NCBI RefSeq assembly: GCF_003289625.1
Contig: NZ_QMBN01000004.1
Location: 1-64,000, forward strand
Direction: 5' to 3'
Origin: Microbacterium sp. SMR1
Lineage (GTDB): Bacteria > Actinomycetota > Actinomycetes > Actinomycetales > Microbacteriaceae
DNA: 64,000 nt
Shown here: piece after piece, positions 50,999 through 59,114 of the stretch
Position numbering within the stretch: the stretch's first letter is position 1
How the letters are laid out: each line of letters starts with the position of its first letter
Translations under genes and position numbers: made by a program
The notes under the pieces: generated by a model
Seen by the model: only the letters and a program-made list of their open reading frames with translations
Database searches by the model: none
Told to the model about the DNA's origin: nothing

Positions 50999-52509
50999 CG
51001 GCGGTCGTGCAGGTGGTCGCGGTGCTTGGCGGCCTGGCGTGCACGCACGGGCAGGTCGATCGGGCCGGTGACGGTGAGCTCGTCTTCCCAGCACTCGATG
51101 CCGCGGACACCGGGCAGTCGCTCGCGCGTGAACACGGGGTCGAGCCCGGCGCGCCGCTGCTCGGTGTAGTCCTTGAGCAGGCGGAAAGCGATGCCCGACA
51201 GCAACGCGATCGCGATGAGGTTCGTCAGCGCCATCAGCCCCATCACGCCGTCGGCGAAGTTCCACACGAGGTCGGCTCCGACGACCGATCCGCCGAGGAC
51301 GGCGGCGACGACGAGCACGCGGTACCCCGTCAGCACGGCGCGGTTGGTCGAGATGAACTCGATGTTCGACTCGCCGTAGTAGTAGTTCCCGAGGATCGAC
51401 GAGAACGCGAGCATGAAGATGATGATGCTCAGGGCGATGTTCGACCACTCACCGAGGGTGTCGACGAGGGCTCCCTGGGTCAGGTCGATTCCCCGTGTAG
51501 CTCCGGCCAGATCGGGGACGGAGACCAGGATGATGAACGCGGTCACCGAGCACACGAGGAATGTGTCGAAGTAGACGCCGAGGGTCTGCACGAGGCCCTG
51601 CTTCACCGGATGAGTCACAGCGGCGCTCGCGCCGGCGTTCGGAGCCGAGCCGAGCCCCGCCTCGTTCGAGAACATGCCGCGCTTGACGCCGGTGAGGACG
51701 ATGTATCCGAACGCGGCCCCGACGACCTCGTTGAAGCCCCAGGCCGACGTGAAGATCTCGGCGAACACCGGCCCGATCCGATCGAGGTGCAGCGCGACGA
51801 CGATCACGCCGAGCACGAGATAGGCGAGCGCCATGATCGGCACGAGCACCTGCGTCACCGAGGCGATGCGGCGCACCCCGCCGAACACGACGAGCCCGGT
51901 GAGGAGGGCGACTCCCGCCCCGATGACCCACGGTAGCCAGGGCAGGTCGCCGCCGACGCTCGAGCTGATGGTGGCCGAGATCGTGTTGGCCTGCAGCGAG
52001 CTGAACGCGAAGGGGAAGCAGACGATCAGGATGACGGCGAAGAGGATGCCGAGCCAACGCGCACCCAGCCCGCGCTGCATGTAGTACGCCGGGCCACCGC
52101 GGAAACTGCCGCGGTCGCGCGTCTTGAACAGCTGCGCCAGCGACGACTCGATGAAGCTCGACGCTCCGCCGACGAACGCCATGACCCACATCCAGAACAC
52201 CGCGCCCGGGCCGCCCACCGCGATGGCGGTGCCGACGCCGGCGATGTTCCCCACTCCCACGCGGGAGGCCGCGGAGATCGTGAAGGCCTGGAAGGCGGAG
52301 ACCGACTGCGGCTTGCCGTCCGCGGTCTGCGGCGTCTTGTCGGTCAGCGTGCGGAACATCTCGGGGATCAGGCGGAACTGCACGACGCCCGACCGAACGG
52401 TGAAGTAGAGCCCGAGGAGGACCACGACCGGGAGGACGATCCAGGTCCAGAGGTGGTCGCCCCACGTGAGCAGCCAGTCGTTCACGGCATCCATGCCCGT
52501 CGAATCCAT
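50995..52509 (-). CDS. sodium:alanine/glycine symporter (AGCS family)
   Basis: 504 residues, about ten membrane helices. SRVGVGNIAGVGTAIAVGGPGAVFWMW is the AGCS signature; GMFSNEAGLGSAPNAGASAAVTHPVKQG is also typical. Imports small neutral amino acids with sodium. Divergent from the Mrp operon, whose antiporter would restore the sodium gradient. Cytoplasmic C-tail (VRGIECWEDELTVTGPIDLP) is charged. Confidence 0.93.
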   Translation of the reverse strand: MDSTGMDAVNDWLLTWGDHLWTWIVLPVVVLLGLYFTVRSGVVQFRLIPEMFRTLTDKTPQTADGKPQSVSAFQAFTISAASRVGVGNIAGVGTAIAVGGPGAVFWMWVMAFVGGASSFIESSLAQLFKTRDRGSFRGGPAYYMQRGLGARWLGILFAVILIVCFPFAFSSLQANTISATISSSVGGDLPWLPWVIGAGVALLTGLVVFGGVRRIASVTQVLVPIMALAYLVLGVIVVALHLDRIGPVFAEIFTSAWGFNEVVGAAFGYIVLTGVKRGMFSNEAGLGSAPNAGASAAVTHPVKQGLVQTLGVYFDTFLVCSVTAFIILVSVPDLAGATRGIDLTQGALVDTLGEWSNIALSIIIFMLAFSSILGNYYYGESNIEFISTNRAVLTGYRVLVVAAVLGGSVVGADLVWNFADGVMGLMALTNLIAIALLSGIAFRLLKDYTEQRRAGLDPVFTRERLPGVRGIECWEDELTVTGPIDLPVRARQAAKHRDHLHDRR

Positions 52510-52621
52510 GCTCGCCAGTATGACGACTCGACGACCCCCGTGTGAGGCGGACGCGTCTGATCAGCTCGGAATGGCCGGTGAGAAATGACTCATGACCGCG
52601 TTGTCAAGCATCCGCGCGCAC

Positions 52622-52651
52622 CTGATTTCCCCAGGTGACCCCCGGTACGCT
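52622..52651 (+). promoter_or_regulatory. probable promoter of the Mrp operon
   Basis: TACGCT at 52646-52651 fits a -10 and CTGATT (52622-52627) a weak -35 at 18 bp. A start about 52657 would place the structured RNA at the very 5' end of the transcript. Confidence 0.45.
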
Positions 52652-52658
52652 GTCAGCT

Positions 52659-52721
52659 GGTGAGCCGGGAAGTCTGGTCGGCACGTAGTCGTCGATCGAA
52701 CCCGGAGAATCCGTGCTCACC
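52659..52721 (+). ncRNA. candidate cis-regulatory structured RNA (riboswitch-like), copy 1, before the Mrp operon
   Basis: Closing stem GGTGAGC (52659-52665) / GCTCACC (52715-52721); inner stem CGGG (52666-52669) / CCCG (52701-52704); third stem GGTCG (52676-52680) / CGATC (52693-52697, one G-T pair). It contains the 20-nt block GCCGGGAAGTCTGGTCGGCA (52664-52683) found unchanged in copy 2. The 3' side carries GGAG (52703-52706), a ribosome site 6 nt before GTG 52713, so folding would hide the initiation region. Class not identified; an ion-responsive riboswitch is plausible given the antiporter genes. Confidence 0.65.
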
Positions 52722-52784
52722 GTCCTGCCTGCCCTCTGTTGCCGCGCGCCCGCGAACGCTCTGACCGGGCGGCGGCGCGCATGA
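52713..52784 (+). CDS. leader ORF translationally coupled to mrpA
   Basis: GTG at 52713, 6 nt after GGAG, opens a 23-residue frame (MLTVLPALCCRAPANALTGR plus RRA) whose TGA overlaps the mrpA ATG (ATGA at 52781-52784). No separate ribosome site precedes mrpA, so mrpA is probably translated by coupling from this leader, whose start lies inside the RNA motif. Confidence 0.5.
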   Translation: MLTVLPALCCRAPANALTGRRRA

Positions 52785-55558
52785 CCCTCCTCGTCGCGGT
52801 CGCCGCAGCCTGGTTGCTCGTGGCGCTCGCCCCCGCGTTCGTGCGGCTGACCGGACGGCACGCGGGGTGGCCTCTGGCCGCCGGCGTGCTCGCGGTGCTC
52901 GGGCTCGTCATCTCGGCGTGGAACCCACGGCAGGTCGTCCGCGAATCACTGCCGTGGATCCCGGCACTCGATGTCGCGCTGCGCCTGCGGCTGAACGGGC
53001 TCGCGCTGCTGTTCGCCGTGGTGGTGCTCGCGATCGGCGCGGTGGTGCTCATCTACTCGTCCTCGTACCTGCGTCAGCCTCGCTCGCAGGGCTTCTACGG
53101 CCTGATGACGGCGTTCGCGGCGGCGATGCTCACCCTCGTCCTCGCCGACGACCTCGTCGTGCTCTTCGTGGCGTGGGAGCTGACGACCCTGTGCTCGTAC
53201 CTGCTGATCCTCCGATCGGGCCCCGCGGCGAAAGAGCCCGCGACGCGCACGCTGCTCGTCACCGCCGCCGGTGGTCTCGCCCTGCTCGCCGCCGTCGTGA
53301 CCCTGATCGCGCGCACCGGCACGACCGAGCTCACCGCCGCCCTCGCCCACCCGCTGTGGCGCGAGGACCCGGGATTAGCGACCGTCGTCGCGGTGCTCGT
53401 CGCCCTCGCGGCCATGACGAAATCGGCGCAGTTCCCATTCCACGCCTGGCTTCCGGATGCCATGGTGGCGCCCGCCCCGGTGAGCGCTTATCTGCACGCG
53501 GCGGCGATGGTGAAGGCCGGGATCTTCCTGCTCATGCTCTTCGCGCCGGCCGCGTCGGAGGCGGCGATCTGGTCGCCGCTCCTCGTGGGCGTCGGGCTCT
53601 GGACAGCTCTCATGGGGGCGTTCTTCGCGGTTCGCCGCGCCGATATGAAGGAGCTGCTGGCGTACTCGACAGTCAGTCAGCTCGGCCTCCTGGTCGCGGT
53701 GATCGGCGCCGGCACGCCGACGGCGATGCTCGCGGCGAGCGCGCATGTGGTCGCTCATGCGCTGTTCAAGTCCGCCGGCTTCATGGGCGTCGGGCTGGTC
53801 GAGAAGCGCACCGGGACCCGGATCCTGACTGAGCTCCGCGGATCATGGCGGATGCTGCGCTGGGATGCCGCGATGCTGATCCTCGCGGCGGTCAGCATGG
53901 CCGGCATCCCTCCGATGCTCGGTTTCATCAGCAAGGAGCTGCTTCTCGACTCGTTCCTCGCGGCGGCTTCGCCTGCGCTGTCATGGACGCTCGCGATCGT
54001 GGCCACCGCTGGAGCCGTGCTGACGGTGGCGTACAGCCTGCGCCTGGTGCTTCCCCTGCTGCCCGGTCGCCTCGGTGCCGCTCGGCCCGGTGAGCACGGG
54101 CCGCAGGCACGCGCCTGGCGCGACACGCGAGCGATGTCGGTCGCGGTATCCGTCCCGGCGATCCTGGGGTTGGCTCTCGGTGCGGGCGCACCGCTGCTCG
54201 ACCCCCTCGTGCGACCCGCGGCAGCGGGGGCGGCGGGTGCCGACGCGGCATCCGTCTCGGGCATCTACCTCTGGCACGGTGTGAACGCGGCTCTGCTGCT
54301 GTCGGTGACGGCGATCGTGCTCGGAACGCTGGTCGGCCTCCGGCTGCGCGGTACGCCCGTGCCGCCGACACCGCAGCGGTGGTCAGGCGTCCTCGCCGTC
54401 CAGTATGCGCAGCGGGGCATCATCGCGCTCGGCCGTCGTGTCGGCGACCTGACGCGCTCCGACGCCCCCGCCGCGAACCTCGTGGTGCCGATCGTGCTGA
54501 TCGGTGCCGCCGCCGCAGCGCTTCCCGCGATGTGGCGCGGCTGGCCGCGCTACGACGAGCCGTTCCTCGTGCTCGATCTGCTCCTGCTCCTCCTCGTCGC
54601 GGCCGGGGTGATCGCGGTCTCGGTCGCCACCCGCCGCCTGACCGCGATCATCAGCGTGGGTGTGGCCGGGTTCGCCGTCGTGCTGTGGTTCCTGGTTCTG
54701 GGGGCCTCGGATGTCGCGGTGACGCAGCTCCTCGTCGAGATCCTGACCGTCGTCGTGATGGTGCTCGTACTGCGCCGGATGCCGCGCCGCCTGCGCCCGT
54801 CGCGCCCGCGACGACGCGTGCTCGCGGTCATCGCCGCGCTCGCCGCCGGGGGGACCGCGACGCTCGCCGCGCTCGTGTTCACCGGACACCGCGAGATCTC
54901 GGATGTCGCCGCCTTCTTCCTCCGCGAGGCGAAGGAACTGACCGGCGGCACCAACATCGTGAACACGATCCTGGTCGACTTCCGAGCGCTCGACACGCTC
55001 GGCGAGCTCGTCGTCCTGGGGATCGCAGCGGTATCGATCACCGCGCTTCTCGAGGCACGTCGAGCCGTTGACCGCCCGGTGCGGGAGGGAACCTCCGCCG
55101 CGCTCTCCGACGCCCGCGCCAACGCGGTCTTCCTCACCACTGTGGGACGCATCGTCGCCCCGGTGATGGTGGTCGGGTCGGCCTACGCGCTGCTGCGCGG
55201 TCACAACGACCCGGGCGGCGGCTTCATCGCGGCGCTCATCGGAGCCGCGGCCATCGCGCTGATCTACCTCGCCGCCCCGAGCGACGAGATCCCACGGATC
55301 GAGCGTTCGTACCTGGCGATCGCCGGAGCGGGTGTCGTCATCGCGGTCGGCACCGGTCTGCTGGGGCTTCTCGACGGCTCGTTCCTCCGGCCGCTGCACT
55401 TCGACATCGGCAGCCTGCACCTCACCACGGCCCTCGTCTTCGACCTGGGCGTGTATCTCGCGGTCTTCGGGGTCATCCTCGCCGCCATCAATCGCCTCGG
55501 TCTGTCTCCCGCCGAAGCGGTCCGAACCGACCGTTCGTCAGAAAGGAGCGTCCGGTGA
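52781..55558 (+). CDS. mrpA: Na+/H+ antiporter subunit A (MrpA/MnhA with fused MrpB domain)
   Basis: 925 residues from ATG at 52781. Residues 1-500 resemble NADH-quinone oxidoreductase L/M subunits: YGLMTAFAAAMLTLVLADDLVVLFVAWELTTLCSYLLI, and KSAQFPFHAWLPDAMVAPAPVSAYLHAAAMVKAGIFLL with the conserved proton-path lysines. The C-terminal 140 residues are an MrpB domain (FLTTVGRIVAPVMVVGSAYALLRGHNDPGGGFIAAL). Part of the multi-subunit membrane antiporter for sodium and alkali resistance. Overlaps mrpC by 4 nt (GTGA). Confidence 0.95.
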   Translation: MTLLVAVAAAWLLVALAPAFVRLTGRHAGWPLAAGVLAVLGLVISAWNPRQVVRESLPWIPALDVALRLRLNGLALLFAVVVLAIGAVVLIYSSSYLRQPRSQGFYGLMTAFAAAMLTLVLADDLVVLFVAWELTTLCSYLLILRSGPAAKEPATRTLLVTAAGGLALLAAVVTLIARTGTTELTAALAHPLWREDPGLATVVAVLVALAAMTKSAQFPFHAWLPDAMVAPAPVSAYLHAAAMVKAGIFLLMLFAPAASEAAIWSPLLVGVGLWTALMGAFFAVRRADMKELLAYSTVSQLGLLVAVIGAGTPTAMLAASAHVVAHALFKSAGFMGVGLVEKRTGTRILTELRGSWRMLRWDAAMLILAAVSMAGIPPMLGFISKELLLDSFLAAASPALSWTLAIVATAGAVLTVAYSLRLVLPLLPGRLGAARPGEHGPQARAWRDTRAMSVAVSVPAILGLALGAGAPLLDPLVRPAAAGAAGADAASVSGIYLWHGVNAALLLSVTAIVLGTLVGLRLRGTPVPPTPQRWSGVLAVQYAQRGIIALGRRVGDLTRSDAPAANLVVPIVLIGAAAAALPAMWRGWPRYDEPFLVLDLLLLLLVAAGVIAVSVATRRLTAIISVGVAGFAVVLWFLVLGASDVAVTQLLVEILTVVVMVLVLRRMPRRLRPSRPRRRVLAVIAALAAGGTATLAALVFTGHREISDVAAFFLREAKELTGGTNIVNTILVDFRALDTLGELVVLGIAAVSITALLEARRAVDRPVREGTSAALSDARANAVFLTTVGRIVAPVMVVGSAYALLRGHNDPGGGFIAALIGAAAIALIYLAAPSDEIPRIERSYLAIAGAGVVIAVGTGLLGLLDGSFLRPLHFDIGSLHLTTALVFDLGVYLAVFGVILAAINRLGLSPAEAVRTDRSSERSVR

Positions 55559-55938
55559 TCCTCGCCCTCACCATCGGTGTGCTCGTCGCCGGAGCGGTCT
55601 ACCTGCTGCTGCAGGAAGACCGGCTGCGCGTCATCCTCGGCTTCGTGCTGCTCTCGCACGCGGTCAATCTGCTGCTGTTCAGCGCCGGCGGCATCGACTC
55701 GCGCGAGGAGCCGCTCGGCGAGGCGCTGGATCCGGCGACCACGGCCGATCCGCTGCCGCAGGCGTTCGTCCTGACCGCGATCGTCATCGCCTTCGCGATC
55801 ACCATCTACCTGCTCGTCCTCGCCGTGACGGGCAACCCGTCCGAAGACGCCGGGCTCGAGGATGCGGGCGTCGACGATGCAGGGCCCGACGATGCGAAGG
55901 CCGCGGCCCCGGCCCCGACCCGAGGAGGACGCCGATGA
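55555..55938 (+). CDS. mrpC: Na+/H+ antiporter subunit C (MrpC/MnhC)
   Basis: 127 residues from GTG at 55555; NuoK-like. Three helices with LRVILGFVLLSHAVNLLLFSAGG and PLPQAFVLTAIVIAFAITIYLLVL. The C-terminal 30 residues are an acidic repeat (EDAGLEDAGVDDAGPDDA) that is not part of the fold. Overlaps mrpD by ATGA. Confidence 0.95.
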   Translation: MILALTIGVLVAGAVYLLLQEDRLRVILGFVLLSHAVNLLLFSAGGIDSREEPLGEALDPATTADPLPQAFVLTAIVIAFAITIYLLVLAVTGNPSEDAGLEDAGVDDAGPDDAKAAAPAPTRGGRR

Positions 55939-57464
55939 ACGACGCTCTGCTTCCGCTCATCGTCGCGGTGCCGCTCCTCGCGAGCGGTGTCGCCGCGTTC
56001 GCGCGCCGTCGTCATCGATGGGCGATCGTCCTGCTCCTGATCGTGCTGACGGCGAACCTCATCGCGGCGGCTGCGCTCGTGTGGGCGACAGCCGACGGAT
56101 CAGTCGTCGCCCACGGGATCGGCGGATGGCCCAACGGCATCGCCATCCCGTTCGTCGCCGACGCCTTCTCCGCCCTCATGCTCACGGTCGCTGGGCTGCT
56201 CACCCTCGTCTGCGTGGTCTTCGCGATCGTCGCGGACACCGGTCGCAACCGGCTCTTCCCCGCACTCGTCCTCGTGCTGACGGCGGGAGTGAACGGTGCG
56301 CTCCTGACGGCCGACCTGTTCAACCTCTTCGTCTTCATCGAGGTCATGCTGCTGCCCTCGTACGGGCTTCTGGTGCTCTCGCGTCGCGGTCGCGGCACCG
56401 ACGAGTCGGTGACCGGCTCGAGGCTCTACGTCACCTTCAACCTGTTCGTCTCCACGGTCTTCCTGGCCGGGGTGGCGCTCGTCTACGGCGTGGCGGGCAC
56501 GGTGAACCTCGCCGAGCTCGCCGGTGCCGCTCAGGAGTCGCCTCTGGTGGCGGCAGCGCTCGGGGTCTGCCTCTTCGCGCTCGCGATGAAGGCCGCCGTG
56601 GTGCCCGTGCACGGGTGGCTCGCCCGTGCGTACCCGTCGACGTCGCCGGCCATCACCGCGATGTTCTCGGGTCTGCACACGAAGGTCGCGATCTACGCCA
56701 TCTACCGCATCTACGCCGTCGGCTTCGAGGGCGACCAGGCCTACCTCTGGATCGGCGTCGCCGTCTTCAGCGCGACGATGCTGATCGGTGTGCTCGGCGC
56801 GGTGGGGGAGGACCGGATGCGGTCGATCCTCGCCTTCCACATGGTCAGCCAGATCGGCTACATCCTGCTCGGCGTCGCGCTGTTCACGCCCCTGGGTCTG
56901 GCCGCTGGCATCTTCTACCTGCTTCATCACATGATCGTGAAGGCATCGCTGTTCCTGTCTGCGGGCGCCATCGAGACCCCATTCGGGACGGATCGCCTCG
57001 ACGACCTGCGCGGTCGTGTCGGCCGGGAACCCATGCTGATGGTCGCCTTCGGCGTCGCGGCGCTGTCGCTCGCCGGCATCCCGCCGTTCTCGGGCTTCTT
57101 CGCGAAGCTCATGCTGCTCGTCGCGGCGGTCGAGGACGGACAGGTCGCGGCGGCGGTCATCGCGATCGTGGTGAGCCTGATCACCCTGCTGTCGATGCTG
57201 AAGATCTTCAACGCCGTCTTCGCCCGCACGGTCACCGGTGGTGAGCCGGCCGAGCCGGCCGAGCCGGTCAGGCCGGTCGGGCGCGGCGGGCTCGCGGTGG
57301 CGCAGCGCTCCACGACCCGCGCAGCGCTCGCCGCGCCGGCTGTCGTGCTGGCTGCGGCGACCCTCGCCCTCGGGCTCGGTGCGCAGGGGCTGTTCGCACT
57401 CGCGGAGGTCGCGGCCGCTGGCCTGCTCGATACGACCGCCTACGTCGGGGCGGTGCTGCCGTGA
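55935..57464 (+). CDS. mrpD: Na+/H+ antiporter subunit D (MrpD/MnhD)
   Basis: 509 residues, about 14 helices, NuoN/M-like. FNLFVFIEVMLLPSYGLLVLSRRG and AMKAAVVPVHGWLARAYPSTSPAITAMFSGLHTKVAIYAIYR hold conserved Glu and Lys residues of the proton path. A run of GEPAEPAEPVRPV near 435 is a short repeat in a cytoplasmic loop. Starts at ATG 55935 inside the mrpC stop. Confidence 0.95.
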   Translation: MNDALLPLIVAVPLLASGVAAFARRRHRWAIVLLLIVLTANLIAAAALVWATADGSVVAHGIGGWPNGIAIPFVADAFSALMLTVAGLLTLVCVVFAIVADTGRNRLFPALVLVLTAGVNGALLTADLFNLFVFIEVMLLPSYGLLVLSRRGRGTDESVTGSRLYVTFNLFVSTVFLAGVALVYGVAGTVNLAELAGAAQESPLVAAALGVCLFALAMKAAVVPVHGWLARAYPSTSPAITAMFSGLHTKVAIYAIYRIYAVGFEGDQAYLWIGVAVFSATMLIGVLGAVGEDRMRSILAFHMVSQIGYILLGVALFTPLGLAAGIFYLLHHMIVKASLFLSAGAIETPFGTDRLDDLRGRVGREPMLMVAFGVAALSLAGIPPFSGFFAKLMLLVAAVEDGQVAAAVIAIVVSLITLLSMLKIFNAVFARTVTGGEPAEPAEPVRPVGRGGLAVAQRSTTRAALAAPAVVLAAATLALGLGAQGLFALAEVAAAGLLDTTAYVGAVLP

Positions 57465-57823
57465 TCCTCAGCATCCTCACTCTGCCTTTCCGGTTCGCGG
57501 CTTTCGTCTGCTGGTTCGCCGCGCAGCTCACGCTGACGTCCGTGAGAGTGCTCGGCGACATCCTCAGTCCGGGGCTGGCCGCGACCCCGCGCGTCGTGCG
57601 GCTCCCGCTGGGGTCGGCGGGTGACCTGCACGTCACCGCGATCAGTGTCCTCATCACGCTGACTCCCGGCACGCTGGCCCTTGGCGCGGCACGAGATGAT
57701 GCCGGGGCGCGTTTCGTCATCGTGCATTCGCTGTACCACCGCGACACCGATTCGGCGCTGGCCGACTTCGCCGACATGGACCGCCGGATGACGCGCGCGG
57801 TCGCACTGGGGGGACCGAGATGA
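57461..57823 (+). CDS. mrpE: Na+/H+ antiporter subunit E (MrpE/MnhE)
   Basis: 120 residues from GTG at 57461. One or two N-terminal helices (ILTLPFRFAAFVCWFAAQLTLTSVRVLGDIL), then a soluble part with TAISVLITLTPGTLALGA and VIVHSLYHRD, typical of MrpE though shorter than the roughly 160-residue form. Overlaps mrpD and mrpF by 4 nt. Confidence 0.93.
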   Translation: MILSILTLPFRFAAFVCWFAAQLTLTSVRVLGDILSPGLAATPRVVRLPLGSAGDLHVTAISVLITLTPGTLALGAARDDAGARFVIVHSLYHRDTDSALADFADMDRRMTRAVALGGPR

Positions 57824-58077
57824 ATCTGCTGGATCTCGCCGCGGCGGGATGCGCGATCGCGATGATCGCGTCCGTCGTGCACATCCTGCGCGGCCCGACC
57901 CCCGCCGACCGTGTCATCGCCGCCGACCTGCTCACCTTCAGCCTGGTCGGGCTCGTGGCGCTCGTCGGCGTACGTCTGGCGCGCGAGGGCACGTTCGACC
58001 TCGTGCTGGTCGCGACCCTCGTCGCCTTCCTCGCCGCGGTCTCGCTCGCCCGCGCGTTGACGGGAGGGCGTCGATGA
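57820..58077 (+). CDS. mrpF: Na+/H+ antiporter subunit F (MrpF/MnhF)
   Basis: 85 residues, three helices. HILRGPTPADRVIAADLLTFSLVGLVAL is the MrpF/PhaF signature; FDLVLVATLVAFLAAVSLAR closes the last helix. Overlaps the subunit G start by ATGA. Confidence 0.95.
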   Translation: MNLLDLAAAGCAIAMIASVVHILRGPTPADRVIAADLLTFSLVGLVALVGVRLAREGTFDLVLVATLVAFLAAVSLARALTGGRR

Positions 58078-58403
58078 CGATCCTCGAGCTCATCGGTCAG
58101 ATCATCGCCCTGCTGGGCGCGCTCATCTTCGTCGTCGCCGCGGTCGGCCTGCGGCGCTTCCCCGACCCCTACGCGCGCATCTCGGCCGTCGCCACCGCGG
58201 CCGGTCTGGGGGTCGCGTTCATCACGGTCGGCGCGGTGCTGCAGGTTCCGACCGTGGACAACGTCGTCAAAGTCGTGCTCGCCGTACTCCTTCAGCTGAT
58301 CACCTCGGCGGTGGCGGCCATCGTCATCGCCCGCGCCGCGGTGAGCTCGGGGCATCGGTTCACCGACGGCACCGATACCGCGGCTCTCGACGAGGACGGA
58401 TGA
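58074..58403 (+). CDS. mrpG: Na+/H+ antiporter subunit G (MrpG/MnhG)
   Basis: 109 residues from ATG at 58074, three helices. GLRRFPDPYARISAVATAAGLGVAFITVG is the MrpG/PhaG motif. Last antiporter gene; the second structured RNA copy lies 74 bp further on. Confidence 0.95.
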   Translation: MTILELIGQIIALLGALIFVVAAVGLRRFPDPYARISAVATAAGLGVAFITVGAVLQVPTVDNVVKVVLAVLLQLITSAVAAIVIARAAVSSGHRFTDGTDTAALDEDG

Positions 58404-58443
58404 CACGCTGGGCGGGGCGGCCCGGGGCGCGGGCGCCGTGGCA

Positions 58444-58529
58444 TATGGTGAGGGAGTTCGGCCGCGAGGCCGAGCAGGTGCGCCGGGAAGTCTGGTCGGC
58501 AAGACGATGACCGCTACCCGAAGGGCACC
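58444..58529 (+). ncRNA. candidate cis-regulatory structured RNA, copy 2, before the gene at 58531
   Basis: A possible -10, TATGGT, lies at 58444-58449 and a small GGCC(GCGA)GGCC hairpin at 58461-58472. The motif proper is 58477-58529: GGTGC (58477-58481) / GCACC (58525-58529), CGGG (58484-58487) / CCCG (58517-58520), GGTC (58494-58497) / GACC (58509-58512). The 20-nt block at 58482-58501 is identical to copy 1, while the stems differ in sequence yet pair, which supports the fold. GAAGGG (58520-58525) is a ribosome site 5 nt before GTG 58531, within the 3' strands. Confidence 0.62.
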
Positions 58530-58530
58530 C

Positions 58531-59022
58531 GTGAACCCTCGCATCGCCGTTGCCGGTGACCGACCCGAACCGATGGCGGCCGCCATCGAGGCACTCGCGA
58601 CCGACGGGGAACCCACCTGCCTCGTGTGGACGGTGGATCTGGAGTCGGAGCCGACGGTCCGTCGCTCCCGCACCGAGCTCAAGCAGCGCTACGAATCCCT
58701 CCTCGCCCACGCGTCGGGTCTCGCGGCGCTGCGCAACCTGGTCGTCCTGCTCCGGCACGCCGACCGTATCCCCGAACGCAAGATGCACGCCGCTGCTGCA
58801 GCGCTCGCCACCCGGCTGCACGCCGACCTCGAACGGGCGCGCGGTCGCTACGTGGATGTCGCCGTCGTCGACATCAGCTCGTGCACCGACACCCGGCGCT
58901 TGCTCGACCGCGTCGAAGAGGTCGCGGGAACGGCGGCCGGTCCGGTCGGGAACGTCGCGCTGACCTGGCACGAGATCCGCGACCGCAGCATTCACGCCGC
59001 CGCTGCCGCGTCGCAGTTCTGA
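58531..59022 (+). CDS. hypothetical protein under the structured RNA motif
   Basis: 163 residues from GTG at 58531, preceded by GAAGGG; an in-frame ATG at 58507 lies inside the RNA motif and lacks a ribosome site. It begins MNPRIAVAGDRPEPMAAAIE and looks like an alpha/beta (Rossmann-like) single-domain protein: strands TCLVWTVDLES, RNLVVLLRHAD and YVDVAVVDISSC alternate with helices. The cofactor glycine motif of dehydrogenases is missing. Helix-rich middle RSRTELKQRYESLLAHASGLAAL. No family recognised; sharing its RNA element with the Mrp operon suggests a role in ion or pH stress. Confidence 0.7.
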   Translation: MNPRIAVAGDRPEPMAAAIEALATDGEPTCLVWTVDLESEPTVRRSRTELKQRYESLLAHASGLAALRNLVVLLRHADRIPERKMHAAAAALATRLHADLERARGRYVDVAVVDISSCTDTRRLLDRVEEVAGTAAGPVGNVALTWHEIRDRSIHAAAAASQF

Positions 59023-59035
59023 GCGCCGCCACCGT

Positions 59036-59101
59036 CCGTCGAGTCGCCAGGATGTGCGGATCCGGCGCCCCGCGCATCCGCAGCTTCTGGCGAGTCGACC
59101 G
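59036..59101. repeat. palindromic intergenic repeat, copy 6
   Basis: CCGTCGAGTCGCCAGGATGT start and CTGGCGAGTCGACCG end, almost identical to copy 5. Between the convergent hypothetical and GNAT genes. Confidence 0.9.
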
Positions 59102-59114
59102 CTCGGCGGAGGGG

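Noticed and set aside
52664-52721. Cobalamin riboswitch
   Set aside because: The CGGGAAGTCTGGTC block is loosely like the cobalamin-box core, but the element is about 60 nt, lacks the GCCACTG box, and controls cation antiporter genes.
39264-59101. CRISPR array
   Set aside because: The palindromic repeats are dispersed kilobases apart, not in tandem with spacers, and no cas genes occur.
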